Shown here: piece by piece, positions 59,521 to 64,000 of the stretch
Numbering within the stretch: the stretch's first letter is position 1
How the letters are laid out: the number at the start of each line of letters is the position of its first letter
Origin: Pseudomonas denitrificans (nom. rej.)
GTDB lineage: Bacteria > Pseudomonadota > Gammaproteobacteria > Pseudomonadales > Pseudomonadaceae
Direction of reading: 5' to 3'
Assembly: GCF_008807415.1 (NCBI RefSeq)
Contig: NZ_CP043626.1
Location: 4,688,501 to 4,752,500, forward strand
Length of the DNA stretch: 64,000 nt
Notes under the pieces: model-generated
The model's input: only the letters and a program-made list of their open reading frames with translations
Told to the model about the DNA's origin: nothing
Database searches by the model: none
Position numbers and translations under genes: made by a program

Positions 59521-61341
59521 TCAGACCTTGGCGCGCTCGTAGCGCTTGCGGTCGTTTTCGTTGAGCATTTTCTTGCGCAGACGGATGGACTTCGGAGTCA
59601 CTTCCACCAGCTCGTCATCGGCGATGAATTCCAGCGCCTGCTCCAGGGTGAAGCGGATCGGCGGAACCAGGGCGATGACTTCGTCCTTGCCCGAAGCGCG
59701 CATGTTGTCGAGCTTCTTGCCTTTGGTGGGGTTGATCACCAGGTCGTTGTCACGGCTGTTGATGCCGGCCAGCTGGCCTTCGTAGATCTCGTCGCCTGGG
59801 CCGAGGAACAGCTTGCCGCGGCTTTGCAGGGTTTCCAGCGAGTAGGTCAGCGCGGTGCCGGTGGCCATGGAGACCAGTACGCCGTTCTGACGGTTGGTCA
59901 CTTCGCCTGCCTTGATCGGGCCGTAGTGGCTGAAGGTCGAGGTCAGGATGCCGGTACCCGAGGTCAGGGTCAGGAAGTTGTTACGGAAGCCGATCAGGCC
60001 ACGCGCCGGGATGGTGTATTCCAGGCGCACGCGGCCCTTGCCGTCGGGGATCATGTTGGTCAGATCGCCCTTGCGCAGGCCCATCTGTTCCATCACCGAG
60101 CCCTGGTGCTGCTCTTCGATGTCGATGGTGACGTTCTCGTAAGGCTCCTGCTTCTCGCCTTCGGCGGTCTCGATGATGACCACTTCCGGACGGCCTACGG
60201 CCAGTTCGAAGCCTTCACGGCGCATGGTTTCGATCAGTACCGAGAGGTGCAGTTCGCCACGGCCGGAGACCTTGAACTTCTCCGGGGAGTCGCCTTGCTC
60301 GACGCGCAGGGCCACGTTGTGCAGCAGTTCCTTGTCCAGACGGTCCTTGATGTTGCGGCTGGTGACGAACTTGCCTTCCTTACCGGCGAACGGCGAGTCG
60401 TTGACCTGGAAGGTCATGCTCACGGTCGGCTGGTCGACGGTCAGCGGCGGGCGCGCCTCGACGTTCTGCGGGTCGCACAGGGTGTCGGAGATGTACAGCT
60501 CGTCCATGCCCGAGACGCAGACGATGTCACCGGCCTCGGCTTCAGCGACTTCAACGCGCTGCAGGCCCGAGTGACCCATGATCTTCAGGATGCGGCCGTT
60601 GCGCTTGGTGCCGTCGTCGCTGATGGCCACGACCGGGGTGTTGGTCTTGACCTTGCCGCGGGCGATACGGCCGATGCCGATCACGCCGAGGAAGCTGTTG
60701 TAGTCCAGCTGGGAGATCTGCATCTGGAACGGACCGTCGACGTCGACTTTCGGCGCCGGAACGTGGTCGATGATCGCCTGGAACAGCGCGTCCATGTTGT
60801 CGTCCATCTTCTCGTGGTCCATGCCGGCGATGCCGTTCAGGGCACTGGCGTAGACGATCGGGAAGTCCAGCTGCTCGTCGGTGGCGCCGAGGTTGTCGAA
60901 CAGGTCGAAGATCTGGTCGATGACCCAGTCAGGACGCGCGCCCGGACGGTCGATCTTGTTCACCACGACGATCGGACGCAGGCCGGCCTTGAAAGCCTTC
61001 TGGGTCACGAAGCGGGTCTGCGGCATGGGGCCGTCCTGGGCGTCGACCACCAGCAGCACGGAGTCGACCATCGACATCACGCGCTCAACCTCACCGCCGA
61101 AGTCGGCGTGGCCGGGGGTGTCGACGATGTTGATGCTGTAGTCATTCCATTTCAGGGCGGTGTTCTTCGCCAGAATGGTGATGCCACGCTCTTTTTCCTG
61201 GTCGTTGGAGTCCATCACACGCTCGTTTTCCGCTTCTTTGCGGTCGAGGGTGCCGGACAGGCGCAGGAGCTTGTCTACGAGGGTGGTCTTGCCATGGTCG
61301 ACGTGGGCGATGATGGCGATGTTGCGCAGTTTTTCGATCAC
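59521..61341 (-). CDS. typA: Ribosome-associated GTPase TypA/BipA
   Basis: A 606-residue translational GTPase. G motifs: [15 protein letters not shown] (G1), RGITI (G2), [14 protein letters not shown] (G3), [10 protein letters not shown] (G4) and YASALNG (G5), followed by EF-G-like domains and the BipA C-terminal domain. It helps 50S assembly and stress growth. Length is normal. Confidence 0.97.
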   Translation of the reverse strand: MIEKLRNIAIIAHVDHGKTTLVDKLLRLSGTLDRKEAENERVMDSNDQEKERGITILAKNTALKWNDYSINIVDTPGHADFGGEVERVMSMVDSVLLVVDAQDGPMPQTRFVTQKAFKAGLRPIVVVNKIDRPGARPDWVIDQIFDLFDNLGATDEQLDFPIVYASALNGIAGMDHEKMDDNMDALFQAIIDHVPAPKVDVDGPFQMQISQLDYNSFLGVIGIGRIARGKVKTNTPVVAISDDGTKRNGRILKIMGHSGLQRVEVAEAEAGDIVCVSGMDELYISDTLCDPQNVEARPPLTVDQPTVSMTFQVNDSPFAGKEGKFVTSRNIKDRLDKELLHNVALRVEQGDSPEKFKVSGRGELHLSVLIETMRREGFELAVGRPEVVIIETAEGEKQEPYENVTIDIEEQHQGSVMEQMGLRKGDLTNMIPDGKGRVRLEYTIPARGLIGFRNNFLTLTSGTGILTSTFSHYGPIKAGEVTNRQNGVLVSMATGTALTYSLETLQSRGKLFLGPGDEIYEGQLAGINSRDNDLVINPTKGKKLDNMRASGKDEVIALVPPIRFTLEQALEFIADDELVEVTPKSIRLRKKMLNENDRKRYERAKV

Positions 61342-61511
61342 AGTGTCAGTCTCGATAGTGAATCTTCGGCTGCCGTTTTCGGCAGCGGGGGCCGGGCCGT
61401 GGCGCGGCGGTGCAAAAGGTCAGGGCGTGAGCCTACGCACCGAATGTGTCGGGAGGTCGGTGGCGGATACTGCCGCCGAACAGTCCGGGCTGGCGGCGTT
61501 GGTCCGCGCCT

Positions 61512-62966
61512 TTATTGCGGACGGTAAACACGCACATTGGTGTGCCCTTCGTTGACCAGGTGGTGGGCGTGCAGGCGACTCATCACGCCCTTGTCGCAAT
61601 ACAGGAGGTACTGGCGATTGGGGTCCAGTTCCTTGAACTTGCTGTTGATCGCGTAGAACGGCATGGCCAGGACTTCGATGCCCTCGATGGCCAGCGGTTC
61701 ATCTTCCTGGGCATCCGGGTGACGGATGTCCACGACGATCTGGCCAGCCAGCACTTCGTCGACCATTTCCACGGCGAGGTCCTTGCCCAGCTCGTCGATC
61801 ACGCGGTCGACGGTCATTTGGGTGGAACGCTCCAGAGCGCGGTCGAGCACGGCCATGTCGAACTTGGTTTCTTCGTGATCGACGCGGTACGGCTTGGCTT
61901 GGGTGGTCGGGTTTACCGAAATCACGCCGCAGTATTCTGGCATGTGCTTGGCGAACTCGGCGGTGCCGATCTTCGTCGCAGTGTCGATGATGTCCTGCTT
62001 GTGGCTGACGATCAGCGGGCGCAGGACCAGGGTGTCGGTCACCCGGTCAATCACCGAGAGGTTGGGCAGGGTCTGGCTGGAGACCTGGGAAATCGCCTCG
62101 CCGGTCACCAGCGCGTCGATCTCCAGGCGCTCGGCCACGCGGCTCGCGGCGCGCAGCATCATGCGCTTGAGGGTCACGCCCATGTAGCTGTCGTCGACCT
62201 TGGTGAGAATCTCGCCGACCACTTCCTCGAAGGGCACGCTGACGAACAGCACGCGCTGGGAGCTGCCGTACTTCTTCCACAGGTAGTGCGCGACTTCCAT
62301 CACGCCCAGTTCGTGGGCACGGCCGCCGAGGTTGAAGAACACGAAGTGGCTGATCATGCCGCGGCGCATCATCTGGTAGGCCGCCACGGTGGAGTCGAAG
62401 CCACCGGACATCAGCACCAGCACCTGCTCCAGCGCGCCCAGCGGGTAGCCGCCGAGGCCATCGTGCTGGGCGTGGATCACATAGAGGCGGTCATGGCGGA
62501 TTTCCACGCGCACTTGCACTTCCGGGTTCTTCAGCGACACGCCCGCCGCGCCGCAATGCTGGCGCAGGCCGCCGCCGACGTAGCGCTCCACATCGATGGA
62601 GGTGAAGGGGTGCTTGCCCGCGCGCTTGCAGCGCATGGAGAAGATCTTGCCCGGCAGCTGGTCGCCGAAGTGCGCCTTGCACTTCTCGAGGATGTCGTCG
62701 AAATCGCCCAGCGGGTATTCGTGCACTTCCAGGAAGTGGCCGATGCCCGGCGTGCAGGTCAGGCGCTCGATCATCTCGCGCAGGGCTTTCGGGTCGGTGA
62801 CCTTGGTCTCGACCTCGAGGTTGTCCCACTCGCCTTCGACCAGCAGCTCGGGATCGAGATCGCGGAGCACCGTGCGAATGTTCTTCGCCAGCTGGCGGAT
62901 GAAGCGCTTGCGCACCGGCCGGCTCTTGATGGTGATTTCCTGGAAGACCTTGACGATGAGTTTCAT
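61512..62966 (-). CDS. thiI: tRNA 4-thiouridine synthase / thiamine sulfur transferase ThiI
   Basis: 484 residues: N-terminal ferredoxin-like and THUMP domains, PP-loop [11 protein letters not shown] (about 185-195), and a C-terminal rhodanese domain with persulfide Cys457 in YCDKGVMS. It makes s4U8 in tRNA and passes sulfur to thiazole synthesis. The start at 62966 ([15 protein letters not shown]) is the conserved N-terminus; the longer frame upstream overlaps the glnA control region. Confidence 0.96.
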   Translation of the reverse strand: MKLIVKVFQEITIKSRPVRKRFIRQLAKNIRTVLRDLDPELLVEGEWDNLEVETKVTDPKALREMIERLTCTPGIGHFLEVHEYPLGDFDDILEKCKAHFGDQLPGKIFSMRCKRAGKHPFTSIDVERYVGGGLRQHCGAAGVSLKNPEVQVRVEIRHDRLYVIHAQHDGLGGYPLGALEQVLVLMSGGFDSTVAAYQMMRRGMISHFVFFNLGGRAHELGVMEVAHYLWKKYGSSQRVLFVSVPFEEVVGEILTKVDDSYMGVTLKRMMLRAASRVAERLEIDALVTGEAISQVSSQTLPNLSVIDRVTDTLVLRPLIVSHKQDIIDTATKIGTAEFAKHMPEYCGVISVNPTTQAKPYRVDHEETKFDMAVLDRALERSTQMTVDRVIDELGKDLAVEMVDEVLAGQIVVDIRHPDAQEDEPLAIEGIEVLAMPFYAINSKFKELDPNRQYLLYCDKGVMSRLHAHHLVNEGHTNVRVYRPQ

Positions 62967-63062
62967 GCGGATCGGGCGATTGCCATGGGACTGAAAAAAA
63001 GGGGCGGAATTATATCCGAAATTGCTCAAGACTTGAGCAGAAATCGGAGACTTTCTTTTTAG

Positions 63063-63110
63063 TGCACCAAAATGGACTGACGCACCACGATTAAGCACCA
63101 AAGCGGTGCA
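63063..63110 (+). promoter_or_regulatory. NtrC enhancer sites upstream of glnA
   Basis: GCACC-AAAGC-GGTGC (63095-63109) is a perfect NtrC dyad. A weaker copy starts at TGCACC (63063) with GGACTG as the right half. They lie about 75-120 bases upstream of the -24 element, the usual enhancer position. Confidence 0.8.
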
Positions 63111-63182
63111 CTATTATCGCGCAATCCTCTATAACACCCGCCAAACCCCGTGATTTCAGGGCCTCTGCCCATTTACGGGCAC

Positions 63183-63198
63183 TGGCACGCAACTTGCT
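63183..63198 (+). promoter_or_regulatory. Sigma54 promoter of glnA
   Basis: TGGCAC-GCAAC-TTGCT, an exact match to the -24/-12 consensus. The transcript should begin near 63209, giving a leader of about 90 bases with GGAGGA before the start codon. Confidence 0.9.
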
Positions 63199-63298
63199 CT
63201 CTTGTGAGGCAGGTTGCCCTGGCCGACTATGCCGGCCGGCATCACCCGTTACTGGGGCACAGAAAGCTCCCAGCTCTAATCCCTCCTGGAGGACAGCA

Positions 63299-64000
63299 TG
63301 TCGTACAAGTCGCAACAACTGATCAAAGATCATGACGTGAAGTGGGTTGACCTGCGCTTCACCGATACCAAAGGCAAGCAGCAGCACGTCACCATGCCCG
63401 CCCGCGACGCGCTGGACGACGAGTTCTTCGAAGCCGGCAAGATGTTCGATGGCTCCTCCATCGAAGGCTGGAAGGGCATCGAAGCCTCCGACATGATCCT
63501 GCTCCCGGACGACAGCACCGCCGTGCTCGACCCGTTCACCGAAGAGCCGACCCTGATCATCGTTTGCGACATCATCGAGCCGAGCACCATGCAAGGCTAC
63601 GAGCGCGACCCGCGCAACATCGCCAAGCGCGCCGAGGAATACCTGAAGTCCACCGGTATCGGTGACACCGTATTCGTCGGCCCGGAGCCGGAGTTCTTCA
63701 TCTTCGACGAAGTGAAGTTCAAGTCCGACATCTCCGGTTCGATGTTCAAGATCTTCTCCGAGCAGGCCTCCTGGAACACCGACGCTGACATCGAGACCGG
63801 CAACAAAGGCCACCGTCCGGGCGTCAAGGGCGGCTACTTCCCGGTACCGCCGGTCGACCACGACCACGAAATCCGTACCGCCATGTGCAACGCCATGGAA
63901 GAAATGGGCCTGGTCATCGAAGTTCACCACCACGAAGTGGCGACTGCCGGCCAGAACGAAATCGGCGTGAAGTTCAACACCCTGGTTGCCAAGGCTGACG
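63299..64000 (+). CDS. glnA: Glutamine synthetase type I, 5' part
   Basis: The first 234 of about 469 residues; the gene runs off the window. Present are [16 protein letters not shown], the FDGSSIEGW loop, [15 protein letters not shown] and the metal/ATP segment [11 protein letters not shown], with [15 protein letters not shown] and [16 protein letters not shown]. It assimilates ammonium into glutamine. The sigma54 promoter and NtrC sites upstream indicate induction under nitrogen limitation. GGAGGA sits at ideal spacing. Confidence 0.97.

Overview
The window is a GC-rich chromosomal segment of a Pseudomonas, most likely close to the P. aeruginosa / P. nitroreducens / P. citronellolis side of the genus. 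Gene families, GC-biased codon use, and gene order all point there. From memory, 19-64 kb follows P. aeruginosa PAO1 PA5074-PA5119, and 9.5-18.8 kb follows PA0448-PA0428 in reverse. No phage, insertion sequence, CRISPR array, rRNA or tRNA gene was seen.

Layout. (1) 0-9.4 kb: a metallophosphoesterase, a secreted esterase, a DUF1090 protein, a lipoprotein cytochrome c', a MAPEG protein, an EamA transporter, a LemA-TPM pair, a taurine/nitrate-type ABC transporter of unknown substrate, and an acyl-CoA thioesterase. (2) 9.5-13.2 kb: glutarate catabolism (gcdR, gcdH, gcdG). (3) 13.4-16.5 kb: methyl-cycle genes, with sahH behind a SAH riboswitch, a MESH1/SpoT-like HD hydrolase, and metF. (4) 16.7-18.8 kb: the DEAD-box helicase RhlE2 with a long disordered tail. 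(5) 19-28.7 kb: a polar amino acid ABC transporter, opgGH for osmoregulated glucans, dtd, pip, a small lipoprotein and a NUDIX hydrolase. (6) 28.6-32.2 kb: the D-glutamate utilisation locus dguRABC. (7) 33.4-49.4 kb: a complete histidine utilisation (hut) cluster. (8) 49.5-64 kb: lipocalin, small lipoprotein, DUF924, fbp, the autotransporter esterase estA, a DUF3999-DUF2339 membrane pair, typA, thiI, and the first half of glnA with its sigma54/NtrC control region.

How the genes work together. The hut genes take up histidine (HutVWX ABC system, NCS1 permease, a second HutX-like binding protein). They then degrade it by the five-step route: HutH, HutU, HutI, HutF, HutG. HutC is the repressor, and three TGTA/TACA-type palindromes lie at the hutU, hutH and hutC/hutF start regions. 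hutU also has a sigma54-type promoter. The dgu operon is divergent from its LysR regulator, with two adjacent palindromes between them. sahH, the HD hydrolase and metF sit together around the methionine/SAH cycle.

Most notable observations. A second histidine-ammonia-lyase paralogue in the hut cluster lacks exactly the Ala-Ser-Gly triad that forms the MIO cofactor and has other active-site changes. Four copies of a cloverleaf-like palindromic repeat show compensatory base changes. Two genes (TPM protein, NUDIX hydrolase) have C-termini that become canonical if a single G is restored. Three ABC loci share a hairpin between the binding-protein and permease genes. All identities come from reading the sequence and remembered family knowledge; no database search was run.
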